Positions 13,662 to 23,179 of a DNA stretch of 64,000 nt are shown in pieces. The stretch spans positions 186,001-250,000 of the IMG/VR virus record IMGVR_UViG_3300032675_000001. The stretch is one strand, 5' to 3'. Both the position numbers and the translations under genes were made by a program. The notes beneath the pieces were generated by a model. It had not been told where the DNA came from. It was given only the letters and a program-made list of their open reading frames with translations, and did no database searches. The DNA comes from a virus. Position 1 is the stretch's first letter, and each line of letters opens with the position of its first letter.

Positions 13662-14300
13662 ATGACTGATATACTTGATCAATGGCATTATTTTGCTTCA
13701 CCTGTGTATAGCATCAAGAAACTAGAATTTCTTGATATTGTACAGAAGGTAAGCAACGATGCGTTGCGTATACAGCGCAAACAGCAAAAGATGAATGAAA
13801 TATATCCGGTTATCCAAGCTGATATTTCTAATGCTGAAGCACTAAAAGAATTTCATGATTACGTAATCAATACTGCATGGAATCTATTGAATGATCAAGG
13901 ATATGCCATGGATGGGCAGTCAACGTACTTCACTGGAAGCTGGGTGCAAGAACATCACAAATATTCTTCAATGGAATATCATAATCACAATGATTGTCAA
14001 ATGGTAGCCTTTTATTTTGTAGAATGTCCAGTTGATCCTCCTAGGATGGTTATTCATGATCCAAGACCAGCAAAGACAATGGTTGATCTTCCGGAAGCCG
14101 ATGTGACCAATCTTACTATGGCTACTTCTACTATAAATTTCACACCTGAACCGGGTACATTGATGTATGCAAACTCTTGGCTACCACACAGCTTTACTCG
14201 TAATGCATCTACGAAACCTTTCAAGTTCATTCATATGAACATTGCTACTAGAGTACATAAGGAACCGGTCGTTTACCCTGCCACAGCGGAAATTATATGA
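13662..14300 (+). CDS. Putative 2OG-Fe(II) oxygenase family protein (212 aa)
   Basis: The C-terminal half shows the fold of the phage 2OG-FeII_Oxy_5-type proteins: MEYHNHNDCQMVAFYFVE holds the first His with a following acidic/amide ligand position, and PGTLMYANSWLPHSFTRN holds the distal His, followed by KPFKFIHMNIA. The N-terminal ~75 residues are helical. It ends in a 4-base overlap with the next gene. It is the second of four oxygenase-like genes within 3 kb. Confidence 0.75.
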   Translation: MTDILDQWHYFASPVYSIKKLEFLDIVQKVSNDALRIQRKQQKMNEIYPVIQADISNAEALKEFHDYVINTAWNLLNDQGYAMDGQSTYFTGSWVQEHHKYSSMEYHNHNDCQMVAFYFVECPVDPPRMVIHDPRPAKTMVDLPEADVTNLTMATSTINFTPEPGTLMYANSWLPHSFTRNASTKPFKFIHMNIATRVHKEPVVYPATAEII

Positions 14301-14713
14301 TAAGAAGATGCGGATCATGTCATAAATTCTGTGAGGGCCATCTTAGCGGAGAAGCAAATGGCTATTCATTTTGGAAAAGCAGAAAATGTCATTTTTTAAA
14401 CAAACACGGCTGTTCTATTTACGAAAACCGTCCAGACATACCATGTAAATCATACAAGTGTATGTGGCTTGAAGATGAGAAACAGGAGTTTCCAGAATGG
14501 ATGAAACCAGAAGAATCAAATGTTATTCTTACTTGGCGCGTTAAGGATGACATTGAATACGTAGAATTGCTTGAAGCAGGGGAAACAGTGAGGTCTGATG
14601 TTTTGAGTTGGGCTATTCAATATGCATTGAACAACGAGCTAAACATAAATTATCAAATAAACGGTGGTTGGAACAAAATAGGAAACCCGAAATTTTTGGA
14701 GACCGAAATCTAA
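14297..14713 (+). CDS. YkgJ-like cysteine-cluster protein
   Basis: The first 55 residues hold eight Cys: CGSCHKFC, CHF, then GCSIYENRPDIPCKSYKC. The GCSIYENRP and Cys spacing match the metal-binding YkgJ/UPF0153 family (CxxCxxxCC type), thought to bind Zn or Fe-S. The rest (residues 60-138) is unassigned. It shares ATGA with the oxygenase upstream and abuts the next gene without a gap, so the products may act together, for instance in metal supply; that is inference. Confidence 0.7.
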   Translation: MIRRCGSCHKFCEGHLSGEANGYSFWKSRKCHFLNKHGCSIYENRPDIPCKSYKCMWLEDEKQEFPEWMKPEESNVILTWRVKDDIEYVELLEAGETVRSDVLSWAIQYALNNELNINYQINGGWNKIGNPKFLETEI

Positions 14714-14962
14714 ATGGCACAGTTTCATGTGAGATATAACAAAACTCGCGGAGAGATAAACAGAGGAACGATGGATCATGTCTGGCGTGTGTTCAGGGAT
14801 GGAAAAGAATATCTATGTAAACATGTAATCATAAATGTTCCTAGCTACGGTGCCAATACCAATGGTGATTGGAGTATTTGTTGTGAAGGGGAAATGATAA
14901 TCAACAGAGAAACATCCACTATTACTATAGAAAAAAGTGAAACAGATCATGAAATTTTATGA
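14714..14962 (+). CDS. Conserved small T4-like phage protein (82 aa)
   Basis: The ATG directly follows the previous stop. The sequence MAQFHVRYNKTRGEINRG and TMDHVWRVFRDGKEYLCKH resembles a small protein I remember from T4-like cyanophages, where it has no assigned function. It is mostly beta strand by appearance. It overlaps the next gene. Confidence 0.65.
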   Translation: MAQFHVRYNKTRGEINRGTMDHVWRVFRDGKEYLCKHVIINVPSYGANTNGDWSICCEGEMIINRETSTITIEKSETDHEIL

Positions 14963-15443
14963 TAACGTATTGAGTGACCACATCATTGCTTGGATAGCAC
15001 GTGAAAGAGAAGAACTGCGATGGAAACAGGCTTGGAATTGCAGTCAGTTGTTCTGGGATGATAATATTAGAGTAGGAGTAACGGGGGTATGCGCTGCATC
15101 ACATGTAAGCCCTGAACTATATGATGCCATTTTTGAACATATGAAACCGTATCTACCTTATTATGATAGTCTTCACATCCAGCATTACATTTGGTTTAAA
15201 GGTAGTGGAATCTGTATGCACGATGACTATAAACATAAGTTTGGTGCAACAATCTACTTGAATGATGAATGGGACATGGCATACGGTGGAATATTTATTT
15301 GGGAAGATGAACATGGTCACCGTGCTGTGTGTCCGAAAAAAAACATGCTAGCACTGAATGATGATCGCACTAATCATATGGTTACTTTGGTTAGTGATTT
15401 AGCAGTAGAGCCTAGATACACGATTCAAATCTGGGGAAGATAA
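14949..15443 (+). CDS. 2OG-Fe(II) oxygenase family protein (164 aa)
   Basis: The core is HIQHYIWFKGSGICMHDDY, with HDD giving the His/Asp iron ligands, then FGATIYLNDEWDMAYGGIF, a typical beta-strand pair of prolyl-hydroxylase-like enzymes, then NHMVTLVS with the distal His and PRYTIQIWG with the 2OG-binding Arg. I place the start at ATG 14949; GTG 14937 is an in-frame alternative. It overlaps the previous gene by 14 bases. Confidence 0.8.
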   Translation: MKFYDNVLSDHIIAWIAREREELRWKQAWNCSQLFWDDNIRVGVTGVCAASHVSPELYDAIFEHMKPYLPYYDSLHIQHYIWFKGSGICMHDDYKHKFGATIYLNDEWDMAYGGIFIWEDEHGHRAVCPKKNMLALNDDRTNHMVTLVSDLAVEPRYTIQIWGR

Positions 15444-15444
15444 T

Positions 15445-16053
15445 ATGGAATTGGAATTTTCAGAAATAAAACTGTATAATCCCGGTGTACTCAAAACGCG
15501 ACTTCCTGTAAGAGTGTTTGCTGAATTGACTAGGGATTTGCAAAAACAAGTCGATTCTAAACCTAAAAGGTACAACACTGATTTAGCAGGGCATTTAGAA
15601 ACAGAATTGCAATATGACATAAACGGCGATTTCAGGCAATGTATAAACTCAATGTTTTTGGAGTACAGAGAACGTTTTGACTTCTATCGTAATGATGACT
15701 ATGTTATAGATTCAAGTTCTTGGGTCAACTTTCAGAAGAAACACGAATATAATCCATTGCATTATCATTACCAAGATGTGTCTTGGGTGGTTTGGATAAC
15801 TATTCCATATGATCTTCAAACTGAAATGTCTCTTCCCAGTATAAGAGAAGCAAACGGGAACGTAGCTTCAAAGTTTCAGTTTGTCTACAACAAGCTGGAT
15901 AGTGGAATACATATGCATGAAATCAATATTGACAAAAGTTGGGAAGGGGTACTTATCATGTTTCCCGCCTACCTAAAGCATCAAGTATATCCATTCCAAA
16001 CCTCAGACGAGCATCGCATTTCTATTGCAGGAAACATCAAGATTATAAAATAA
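15445..16053 (+). CDS. Putative 2OG-Fe(II) oxygenase family protein (202 aa)
   Basis: This is the fourth oxygenase-like gene in the cluster. YNPLHYHYQDVSWVVWITIP gives the first metal-ligand region, and GVLIMFPAYLKHQVYPF with RISIAGNI gives the distal His and Arg. It follows the 2OG-FeII_Oxy_5 layout rather than the PiuC layout of the gene at 13057. The first metal-ligand position reads HYH, not the usual HxD, so catalysis is less sure than fold. It starts one base after the preceding stop. Confidence 0.75.
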   Translation: MELEFSEIKLYNPGVLKTRLPVRVFAELTRDLQKQVDSKPKRYNTDLAGHLETELQYDINGDFRQCINSMFLEYRERFDFYRNDDYVIDSSSWVNFQKKHEYNPLHYHYQDVSWVVWITIPYDLQTEMSLPSIREANGNVASKFQFVYNKLDSGIHMHEINIDKSWEGVLIMFPAYLKHQVYPFQTSDEHRISIAGNIKIIK

Positions 16054-16080
16054 CATGCGATTTGGTGAGATAAGTATAAT

Positions 16081-16527
16081 GTGATTAACGTATTTTTACA
16101 AGACTTCTACACTCGCCTTCGTGCTTGGCACGAACTCAAAGAAAACCTACAAAACAAAGACCTTGAGACGGTATGTGTTGAGGTTGATAGGTTTTGGCAA
16201 CGTTGCCCTATGAGTGCTCATTATCTGCATCCCGATGAGATTGAGTCATGGCCAAATCCTTGGGAACTCCTCAAGGATAATGACTATTGCTACTATGCCA
16301 GAGCATTGGGAATGATATACACCTTGTTGCATTTGGGTATCAAAAACATTGACTTTGTTGACGGAATAGACGATAATGGTGAAATGGCTGTATTAGTCTT
16401 AGTCGATAGCGCAAAATATGTGATGAATTGGTATCCAGACTCAGTATTAAATACAAACCTAACAGATTTCAAAATCACCAAACATATTAATATAGAAACG
16501 TTAATAAAGAAAATAGGCAAAGAATGA
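16081..16527 (+). CDS. Conserved T4-like phage protein (148 aa)
   Basis: It starts at GTG, about 10 bases after a GGTGAG site. RLRAWHELKENLQNKDLETV, VEVDRFWQRCP and YLHPDEIESWPNPWELL form a pattern I recall from marine T4-like phages without a known function. It is helical in the first half and beta in the second. The stop overlaps the ATG of the next small gene (ATGA). Confidence 0.7.
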   Translation: MINVFLQDFYTRLRAWHELKENLQNKDLETVCVEVDRFWQRCPMSAHYLHPDEIESWPNPWELLKDNDYCYYARALGMIYTLLHLGIKNIDFVDGIDDNGEMAVLVLVDSAKYVMNWYPDSVLNTNLTDFKITKHINIETLIKKIGKE

Positions 16528-16631
16528 TTAATGTAGACATCGGTAGATTTACTGACTATAACATAAATAAAGATGTAGTTCGCGGGACTGGAATCCCCAA
16601 CTACTCTAATACTATTACGGAGTATCAGTAA
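16524..16631 (+). CDS. 35-residue ORF coupled to both neighbours
   Basis: The ATG overlaps the previous stop (ATGA) and its TAA overlaps the next ATG (TAATG), so it is framed by translational coupling on both sides. The product [20 protein letters not shown]... has no recognised domain. It could also be a remnant of a gene cut when the GIY-YIG element entered. Confidence 0.45.
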   Translation: MINVDIGRFTDYNINKDVVRGTGIPNYSNTITEYQ

Positions 16632-17329
16632 TGACTATTTATTCTAAAAATAATAATCCTTGCGGATATTATGTTTATGCATATTTGCGTAGCAAAGATT
16701 CTATCATTGCCAAAGTAGGAACCCCATACTATATAGGGAAAGGCATAGGACAACGGGCGTGGTGTCATTTTAAGGATGAGGCCACCCAACCACCGGTTGA
16801 TCACCGATATATAGTAATATTAGAATCCGGTCTTACTACTACCGGAGCACTCGCAATAGAACGCAGAATGATACGTTGGTATGGCCGAATCGATATCGAC
16901 CATGGTGGTATTTTAAGGAACATAACAGAAGGAGGGGATGGTGCTTCTCTGTCAGGAAAACTAAATGGAATGTACGGGAGAACTGGTGAATTACATCCTC
17001 ATTATTGTAAAAAAAGATTTGACATGATTGGTGATCTTAATCCGATGTTCGGGAAACGTGGTGAAGAACATCCGGCATTTGGGTATAGACATTCAGATGA
17101 ACGTCGAAAGAAAATTGCCGATTCCAAAAAAGGGGTTAAGCGAACCGTGTTTGATCAATCGGGAGAAAAGAATCCAATGTTTGGAAGAAAAGGTGAAGAC
17201 CACCCAAGTTTCGGTAAAAATCCTCCTAAAATAGTGTGTCCGAATTGCAGAAAGTTGGTAAGCAATGCAATGTTTGTGCGGTGGCACCAAAATGACAAAT
17301 GTGTACGGAAAGACAAAAATAGTGATTAA
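16631..17329 (+). CDS. GIY-YIG homing endonuclease with NUMOD3 repeats
   Basis: The N-terminus has the two halves of the catalytic fold, GYYVYAYLR and [15 protein letters not shown], the E in AIERRMI, and GGDGA further on. From about residue 115 there are [15 protein letters not shown]-type NUMOD3 repeats, which bind DNA in this family, and a C-terminal zinc finger (CPNC...H...C). Such enzymes cut related genomes that lack the element. Here it lies directly upstream of nrdA and its end overlaps the likely nrdA start by 8 bases. Confidence 0.9.
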   Translation: MTIYSKNNNPCGYYVYAYLRSKDSIIAKVGTPYYIGKGIGQRAWCHFKDEATQPPVDHRYIVILESGLTTTGALAIERRMIRWYGRIDIDHGGILRNITEGGDGASLSGKLNGMYGRTGELHPHYCKKRFDMIGDLNPMFGKRGEEHPAFGYRHSDERRKKIADSKKGVKRTVFDQSGEKNPMFGRKGEDHPSFGKNPPKIVCPNCRKLVSNAMFVRWHQNDKCVRKDKNSD

Positions 17330-18974
17330 TATTGTAAAGCGATCAGGAAAAAAAGAACCACTTAGCCTAGAAAAATGGCAGGCCCAAGTTGCTAAGGTAT
17401 GCAACGGGACTGCTGATGTAAGTCAATCAATGATTGAAATTAAGGCACACCCACATTTTTATGACGGAATCACTACCCAAGAGATTGATGAGATTACTCT
17501 TAGGGCCGTTGTGGATTTGATTGATGTAGAATCCAATTCAGACGTTGGACACACTAATTACCAGTATGTCGCCGGAAAGCAGAGATTGTCCATGTTACGG
17601 AAATCTGTCTATGGACAATATAACCCACCATCATTGTATGAGATTGTAAAGAAAAACGTTTCGGTGGGCCTTTACACGCCAGAACTCCTTGAATGGTATT
17701 CCGAAGATGAATGGAATAAAATGAATGATTTCATAGATCATACTAAGGATGAAGCGTACTCATACGCCGCAATCGAACAACTTATTGAAAAATATCTTGT
17801 TCGCAATAGAGCCACAAAGGAAATCTATGAAACTCCGCAGGTTCGTTACATGGTTGCAGCAGCAACCGTTTTTCACAGGGAGGAACCAAACACCGCAAGA
17901 ATGCGATTCATCAAAGAATACTACAATGCGGCCAGTGATGGGCTTTTTACTCTCGCTACCCCAGTACTTGCTGGCCTTGGAACTCCGACCAAACAGTTTA
18001 GCAGTTGTGTTCTTATTAGGAGCGATGATGACCTCGATAGTATTTTCGCTTCCGGAGAAATGATGGCAAAATATGCCAGCAAACGTGCTGGCATTGGCTT
18101 GGAAATCGGAAGACTTCGCCCTCTCGGTTCGCCTATCCGAGGGGGTGAAATCATGCATACTGGTATGATTCCATTTCTAAAGAAATGGTTTGGTGATTTG
18201 CGTTCTTGTTCTCAGGGAGGTATTCGCAATGCAAGTGCTACAGTATTTTATCCTATCTGGCATTATCAGTTTGACGATCTCATCGTTCTTAAGAACAATC
18301 AGGGAACTGAGGAGACCCGAGTGCGCCACATGGATTACGGGGTTGTCCTTTCAGGAATGTTCTGGAGAAGATTTAAAAACAAAGAGAACATTACGTTCTT
18401 CGATCCTAACGAAGTGCCTGATTTATATGAAGCCTTCTATTCAAACACGGCTAAATTCGAAGAACTCTACGTAAAATACGAAAAGCGTAAAGATTTACGC
18501 AAGAAGGTAATGAGCGCAGAGGAAGTCTTCAAGAGTGGCATTCTCAAAGAACGCACTGACACTGGACGTATCTATCTTGTATTCATTGATAACGTGATGA
18601 ATCAGGGTCCATTTGACCCTGAATACCACACTATCTATCAATCAAATTTGTGTTGTGTAACCGGAGACACTGTGGTTGAATTTCTACATCCTGACGGGAG
18701 AACTGAAAAAATGTCAGTAATGAGTGCCGTTGAAAGATTTCAACTTGGTGCGCTGACTGAATCAAAAATTAAGAGTTTTAGTAATGGAGAAGTTTCTTGG
18801 GAAAATGTTTCCGCTGCCATTAAAACCAAAACCGTTACTGAACTCTATGAAATTGAAGATGAATATGGCAATGTCTTGAAGTGTACTGGCGATCACTTGA
18901 TATACACTAAAAATCGCGGCTATGTTCGTGCAGATGAGTTAGTAGAAACAGACGAGTTATGTTCTGAAATTTGA
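17322..18974 (+). CDS. nrdA: Ribonucleotide reductase alpha subunit, N-terminal part fused to split-intein N half
   Basis: Residues 1-444 are the N-terminal part of class Ia RNR large subunit: the ATP-cone-like [30 protein letters not shown], the redox Cys in FSSCVL, and the catalytic NLC. At 18654 the reading frame passes into an intein N half of 106 residues ([10 protein letters not shown]... [20 protein letters not shown]: block A Cys, block B TGDH) and stops. The catalytic Cys (E. coli C439) is the last residue before the intein. I prefer GTG 17322, which has a GGAAAG site; ATG 17292 is the alternative. Activity requires trans-splicing to the 19943 product. Confidence 0.93.
   Translation: MINIVKRSGKKEPLSLEKWQAQVAKVCNGTADVSQSMIEIKAHPHFYDGITTQEIDEITLRAVVDLIDVESNSDVGHTNYQYVAGKQRLSMLRKSVYGQYNPPSLYEIVKKNVSVGLYTPELLEWYSEDEWNKMNDFIDHTKDEAYSYAAIEQLIEKYLVRNRATKEIYETPQVRYMVAAATVFHREEPNTARMRFIKEYYNAASDGLFTLATPVLAGLGTPTKQFSSCVLIRSDDDLDSIFASGEMMAKYASKRAGIGLEIGRLRPLGSPIRGGEIMHTGMIPFLKKWFGDLRSCSQGGIRNASATVFYPIWHYQFDDLIVLKNNQGTEETRVRHMDYGVVLSGMFWRRFKNKENITFFDPNEVPDLYEAFYSNTAKFEELYVKYEKRKDLRKKVMSAEEVFKSGILKERTDTGRIYLVFIDNVMNQGPFDPEYHTIYQSNLCCVTGDTVVEFLHPDGRTEKMSVMSAVERFQLGALTESKIKSFSNGEVSWENVSAAIKTKTVTELYEIEDEYGNVLKCTGDHLIYTKNRGYVRADELVETDELCSEI
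18654..18971 (+). other. Split intein, N-terminal half (106 aa)
   Basis: The intein begins with Cys1 directly after NLC of Nrd[11 protein letters not shown] is block A, and CTGDHLIYT is block B with the conserved T-x-x-H. The coding stops with TGA after 106 residues, a usual length for natural split-intein N halves of the gp41-1/NrdJ-1/NrdA-2 kind. Confidence 0.9.
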
Positions 18975-18982
18975 TTACCGAG

Positions 18983-18990
18983 TATAAATA
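18983..18990 (+). promoter_or_regulatory. T4-like late promoter TATAAATA
   Basis: A perfect TATAAATA lies between the split nrdA half and the HNH gene at 19008. It would give the endonuclease its own late transcript. The predicted start is about 12 bases before the ATG, so the leader would be very short. Confidence 0.6.
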
Positions 18991-19007
18991 CATATGGAGA
19001 GCTTCAT

Positions 19008-19946
19008 ATGTATAAAGAACTGTATAAATTGTTGATTGATAATGCAAAGAAAGAGAACCGAATGAAAAATCAGGAAAATTATTATGAACGACACCATGTG
19101 GTTCCTGATTTCATGTTCAAAAACAGAAAGAGACCTGGACCAGTGGGGCACTTAGATGGTGATCCTGATTCTCCAGAAAATATTGTTTTTCTTACTTTTC
19201 AAGAACATCTTTTGGCGCATTATTATCTATATGAAATATATAAAGATACTCGTTATGAGTATTCTGCTGGCTCAGCCCTACAGTTTTTCTTTGTAAAAGC
19301 CACTGGAAATCACAAAAGACAATTAAATCTGTCAGAAGTAGATAAATCGTTTCTTAATGAAATGGAGCATTTGCGATTGTTAGGAAATGAAAGTATCAGC
19401 AAGGCGAGAAAAGGTAAGATGCCAGTAGTTGATGCAGTGACTAGAGAAAAAATCGGTTCTGTATCAATTAATCATCCCAAGGTGATATCAGGTGAATGGG
19501 TGCATCATAGTAAAGGCAAAAAGCAAACTTGGAAACATCGCTCAATGAAGGGCTCTATGAATACGAATTTCAAAGAATTGACACACGATAGAAAAGAACG
19601 CTTGTGGAAATGTGTAGCCGCTTCATGTGAAGAAGGTCATCTCAAGAAGAAACTATTATGCGAAGCATTGAAAAAAGAGTTTACCGAATTCAAAAAGATT
19701 TCATTAGCTTGGATAAAAAATAACTATGATTCATTTGATGATCTAGTTAAAGAAACAAATAAGAATTTAAAGCTGATCATAAAGTATGATCCATATCATA
19801 GAAGTAATGAGCAACGAAATTTGAATGCAATACAATCTTCAAAACATCGTTGGTATAATAACGGTAATCACAACATTAGAGTTACCGATGTTGACACTTT
19901 TATTAAAAACAATCCAGAATACATACCGGGAAAAATTAAATTATGA
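19008..19946 (+). CDS. HNH homing endonuclease inside the fractured nrdA
   Basis: The 312-residue protein has YYERHHVVPDF and SPENIVFLTFQEHLLAHYYL, the H-N-H layout of T4-type free-standing HNH enzymes, followed by a basic region with likely DNA-binding helices. It lies between the two intein-carrying halves of nrdA, as the homing endonuclease does in known fractured split-intein genes, and presumably cuts uninterrupted nrdA alleles. Its stop overlaps the ATG of the C-terminal nrdA gene (ATGA), so translation is coupled. It has its own late promoter. Confidence 0.9.
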   Translation: MYKELYKLLIDNAKKENRMKNQENYYERHHVVPDFMFKNRKRPGPVGHLDGDPDSPENIVFLTFQEHLLAHYYLYEIYKDTRYEYSAGSALQFFFVKATGNHKRQLNLSEVDKSFLNEMEHLRLLGNESISKARKGKMPVVDAVTREKIGSVSINHPKVISGEWVHHSKGKKQTWKHRSMKGSMNTNFKELTHDRKERLWKCVAASCEEGHLKKKLLCEALKKEFTEFKKISLAWIKNNYDSFDDLVKETNKNLKLIIKYDPYHRSNEQRNLNAIQSSKHRWYNNGNHNIRVTDVDTFIKNNPEYIPGKIKL

Positions 19947-20044
19947 TTAAGATTAGAAAAATTGAGGTAGAACCAACTGATGTATATGATCTATCTGTTC
20001 CAGAAACCGAGTGTTTTTTTGCAGACAACATGTTAGTTCACAAC
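19943..20044 (+). other. Split intein, C-terminal half (34 aa)
   Basis: The 34 residues start at the ATG and end with HN before Cys+1 at 20045. VYDLSVPETECFFADNMLVHN matches blocks F and G of Hint domains. Together with 18654-18971 it forms a two-piece intein of 140 residues without an internal endonuclease. Confidence 0.9.
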
Positions 20045-21031
20045 TGTGAAATTCTACTTCCGACAAAATCATTTAAGAGCCTTGATGATGAAAATGGCAG
20101 AATTTCTCTCTGCACTCTTGGTTCAATGAACTGGGGTGCATTTAGGAATCCAGAAGATATGCGTAGAGCGTGTCGCATTCTGTTACGAAGTTTGAACAAC
20201 ATTCTTGACTATCAGGATTTCCTGTCCATTCAGTCTAAGCTGTCAAACGATGAGATTAGACCAATCGGGATCGGAGTCACCAATCTTGCATATTGGTCCG
20301 CTAAACGCGGATACAAGTACGGCGAAGCAGAAGCGTTGCAGGAAATCAAGAGTTGGGCAGAGCATCAGACTTATTACTTGATGGAAGCTAATGTTGAGCT
20401 TGCTAAGGAACGCGGACCTTGCTTGCATTCTGACAAGACTCGTTACGGACAGGGAGTTTTCCCTTGGGAACTTAGAGCAAAGGGCGTAAATGACCTTGCT
20501 GACTTTACTCCTGAACTTGACTGGGAAAGCCTCAGAGCCGATATGATGACTTACGGTGTTCGTAACTCTACAGTTGGTGCTATTGCTCCTGTTGAATCAT
20601 CATCTGTTGCTATCAACTCAACTAATGGTATAGCGATGCCTATGAGCCTGATTTCAATCAAGGAATCAAAGGCAGGTTCATTCACTCAAGTTGTTCCAGA
20701 ATACCACAATGCAAAGGTTCGTAAGAACTATCAGTTGATGTGGGACCAGACAGACTGTATCGGATACTTGAAAACCGCAGCAGTATTGGCAGCGTATATG
20801 GATCAGTCCATCAGCACTGATACTTTCTACAACCCTGCTCACTTTCCTGATCGCAAGGTACCAACTACGCTCATCGCAAAGAACCTAATGTTGGCATATT
20901 ACTGGGGAATTAAGACCTTATACTATAGCCTTGTCAACAAACAGGGCGCAAAAGAAGAAGCAGATGAGGCACCACTTGAAGTCATTGACTTCTTTGAAGA
21001 AGACGGTGACTGCGAAAGTTGCAAGCTATGA
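19943..21031 (+). CDS. nrdA: Ribonucleotide reductase alpha subunit, split-intein C half plus C-terminal part
   Basis: Residues 1-34 are an intein C half ending in FFADNMLVHN (block F and block G, His-Asn), then Cys+1 and EILLPTKSF, which continues NrdA directly. The remaining 328 residues hold SLCTLGSMNWGAF with the second redox Cys, the TNGIAMP loop, and the C-terminal CESC shuttle pair. With the N half (444 residues) a spliced protein of 772 residues results, close to E. coli NrdA (761). The glutamate of the catalytic N-x-C-x-E triad lies two residues after the splice point, so neither half can work alone. Confidence 0.93.
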   Translation: MIKIRKIEVEPTDVYDLSVPETECFFADNMLVHNCEILLPTKSFKSLDDENGRISLCTLGSMNWGAFRNPEDMRRACRILLRSLNNILDYQDFLSIQSKLSNDEIRPIGIGVTNLAYWSAKRGYKYGEAEALQEIKSWAEHQTYYLMEANVELAKERGPCLHSDKTRYGQGVFPWELRAKGVNDLADFTPELDWESLRADMMTYGVRNSTVGAIAPVESSSVAINSTNGIAMPMSLISIKESKAGSFTQVVPEYHNAKVRKNYQLMWDQTDCIGYLKTAAVLAAYMDQSISTDTFYNPAHFPDRKVPTTLIAKNLMLAYYWGIKTLYYSLVNKQGAKEEADEAPLEVIDFFEEDGDCESCKL

Positions 21032-21810
21032 AACTAGGCGTTTATGGGGACAGTTTTGGTACATCCAAAAATCCTGCCATAAAAACAGCTTGGTACAACT
21101 TGCTTGGTGAAATGCTAGGAGCAACTGTTGAAACTCATGCAGTTGGCGGCAGTTCTGTGTACTATTCTTACAAAAGATTTTTGGCTACACATGAAAGATA
21201 TGATGTCATTGTTTTTATGGTAAGCGATCCCATAAGGTATACAAGAGATATATCAGAAGACTTTCCTGATCTTTTTTTAAAAACGGCACCCTTAGACAAC
21301 TTTCGTAAAATGCTTCCAATACCAAATCAGGGAATGGTAAGCGTTATACGAGAGAAGTTGATTAAGGATGGTACAATGACTAAAACCCAAGAAAAGATTC
21401 TTGATGATTTGAATGGATGGTTCAACTCTGTTGATATAGAATACAATACTGATATGGTAGAATTGATGCTATCCAACATTGAGACCATTCATAGCGATGT
21501 CATATTTTATCCCGGCTTTAAGTTTAGCATGGCCAACGATAGAATGCTTAAAACTGGCATAGATAATAGATATAACATGTTGTCTTTAGTAGATGAACAG
21601 GCACACAAGCTAAAAATCAAAAACTTTAACCTATTGCAGTATTCTATGAAAGAAAATGAAAAAACGATGTCGGCGCATTTAGGTCCGGAGTATAATGCGA
21701 CACTGGCAAATCTTTTCTATAGTAAGATCACTGTCGGGAAATGGGACTGGAGTGACTTTGACAACATTGTAATAACTAACCCCACAGACTTTTATTATTT
21801 GAACCAATAA
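21028..21810 (+). CDS. SGNH/GDSL-like hydrolase-fold protein (260 aa)
   Basis: MKLGVYGDSFGTSKNPAI has the GDS nucleophile motif of SGNH hydrolases, and HAVGGSSVYYSYKRF holds the usual block II glycine. A conserved block V Asp-x-x-His is not obvious; MSAHLGPEYNATLA near the end may supply the His. ATG overlaps the nrdA stop (ATGA), so it is translated with the reductase. Substrate unknown. A second GDS-type protein lies at 41966. Confidence 0.65.
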   Translation: MKLGVYGDSFGTSKNPAIKTAWYNLLGEMLGATVETHAVGGSSVYYSYKRFLATHERYDVIVFMVSDPIRYTRDISEDFPDLFLKTAPLDNFRKMLPIPNQGMVSVIREKLIKDGTMTKTQEKILDDLNGWFNSVDIEYNTDMVELMLSNIETIHSDVIFYPGFKFSMANDRMLKTGIDNRYNMLSLVDEQAHKLKIKNFNLLQYSMKENEKTMSAHLGPEYNATLANLFYSKITVGKWDWSDFDNIVITNPTDFYYLNQ

Positions 21811-21833
21811 GATACATTAAAAGAAGAAGATAA

Positions 21834-22934
21834 ATGTCAAAACAGCAGTATAATCTAAACACAAAAACAGACTACCTTCAACGCAAGATGTTTCTTGATC
21901 CTGCTGGACCTGTAACGATCCAGCGTTTTGAAGAAGTCAAGTATCAGAAGCTACAGAAGATTGAGCAAACCGCTCGTGGATTCTTTTGGGTTCCGGAAGA
22001 AGTAAGTCTTACCAAAGATGCAAACGATATGAAGGATGCATCTGAAACGATTGCTCATATTTTTACGGGCAATGTTCTTAGGCAGACCGCACTTGACAGT
22101 TTACAGGGCAGAGCACCAGCACAGGTTTTCACACCCGTATGTTCTATTCCTGAACTTGAAGCAATCATGAGCAATTGGTCGTTTTTTGAAACGAACATCC
22201 ATTCCCGTTCATACTCGCACATCATTCGCAATATTTACAATGTTCCTAAGGAAGTGTTCAACACGATTCATGATACTACGGAAATCATTGATATGGCTGC
22301 AAGTGTAGGCAAGTATTATGATGACTTACATGTGCTCAATTGCAAGAAGGAAGTTGGCATTCATGTTGACGAACAGGAGCATATCAACGCTATTTGGTTA
22401 GCACTTCATGCAAGCTATGCACTTGAAGCATTTCGCTTTATGGTATCGTTTGCTACTAGTCTTGCAATGGTTGAGAACAAGATTTTCATGGGTAATGGTA
22501 ACATCATCAGTCTGATTCTCCAAGATGAACTGTTACATAAGGAATGGACTGCTTGGATTATCAATCAGGTTGTTAAAGAAGATGCAAGGTTCGCAAAAGC
22601 TAAGGTAGATTGCGAAGCAGAAGTACGTAAAATTTACGAAGATGTGATTCGTGAAGAAAAGGAATGGGCTGGGTATCTCTTCAAGAAGGGTCCAGTCATC
22701 GGTCTTAACGAACGCATCATGGTAGACTTTGTTGACTATAATGCCGTAGACGCTCTTAAACAGATCGGCATTAAATACTGGAATCCAGCACCAAAGACTA
22801 CTCCTATCCCATGGTTTAATAAGCATACGGATACGAGTAAGAAACAGACTGCACTACAGGAGAGCGAGTCAACATCGTATGTTATTGGCGTCATGTCCGA
22901 TACTTTGGATTATGATGAATTACCGGATTTATAA
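21834..22934 (+). CDS. nrdB: Ribonucleotide reductase beta subunit
   Basis: The 366-residue radical subunit of class Ia RNR has the di-iron ligands in TALDSLQGR (Asp), FFETNIHSRSY (Glu, His and the radical Tyr), ALEAFRF (Glu) and QDELLHKEW (Glu, His). The C-terminus DTLDYDELPDL would bind NrdA. In E. coli the first helix reads ETIHSRSY; here one more residue lies between Glu and His (ETNIH). It stands in the usual order after nrdA and before glutaredoxin. Confidence 0.93.
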   Translation: MSKQQYNLNTKTDYLQRKMFLDPAGPVTIQRFEEVKYQKLQKIEQTARGFFWVPEEVSLTKDANDMKDASETIAHIFTGNVLRQTALDSLQGRAPAQVFTPVCSIPELEAIMSNWSFFETNIHSRSYSHIIRNIYNVPKEVFNTIHDTTEIIDMAASVGKYYDDLHVLNCKKEVGIHVDEQEHINAIWLALHASYALEAFRFMVSFATSLAMVENKIFMGNGNIISLILQDELLHKEWTAWIINQVVKEDARFAKAKVDCEAEVRKIYEDVIREEKEWAGYLFKKGPVIGLNERIMVDFVDYNAVDALKQIGIKYWNPAPKTTPIPWFNKHTDTSKKQTALQESESTSYVIGVMSDTLDYDELPDL

Positions 22935-22945
22935 GGAGAAAAAGA

Positions 22946-23179
22946 ATGAAGGCAGTTGTATGGAGTAAAGAAAGTTGTCCGTTTTGCGTACAGGCAAAGG
23001 CTTTGTTAACACAAAAGGGAATTGAGTTTGAAGAGCGTAAGATAGGTGCAGAATACACGAAGGAAGACCTACTTGAAGCAGTACCCAATGCAATGACAGT
23101 TCCGCAAATTTTTCTAGACGGGGAACTAATTGGTGGATTTAAAGAGCTTCGTGCTAAGTTTTTAGCAGAAGCAGCATAA
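22946..23179 (+). CDS. Glutaredo­xin Confidence 0.
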   Translation: MKAVVWSKESCPFCVQAKALLTQKGIEFEERKIGAEYTKEDLLEAVPNAMTVPQIFLDGELIGGFKELRAKFLAEAA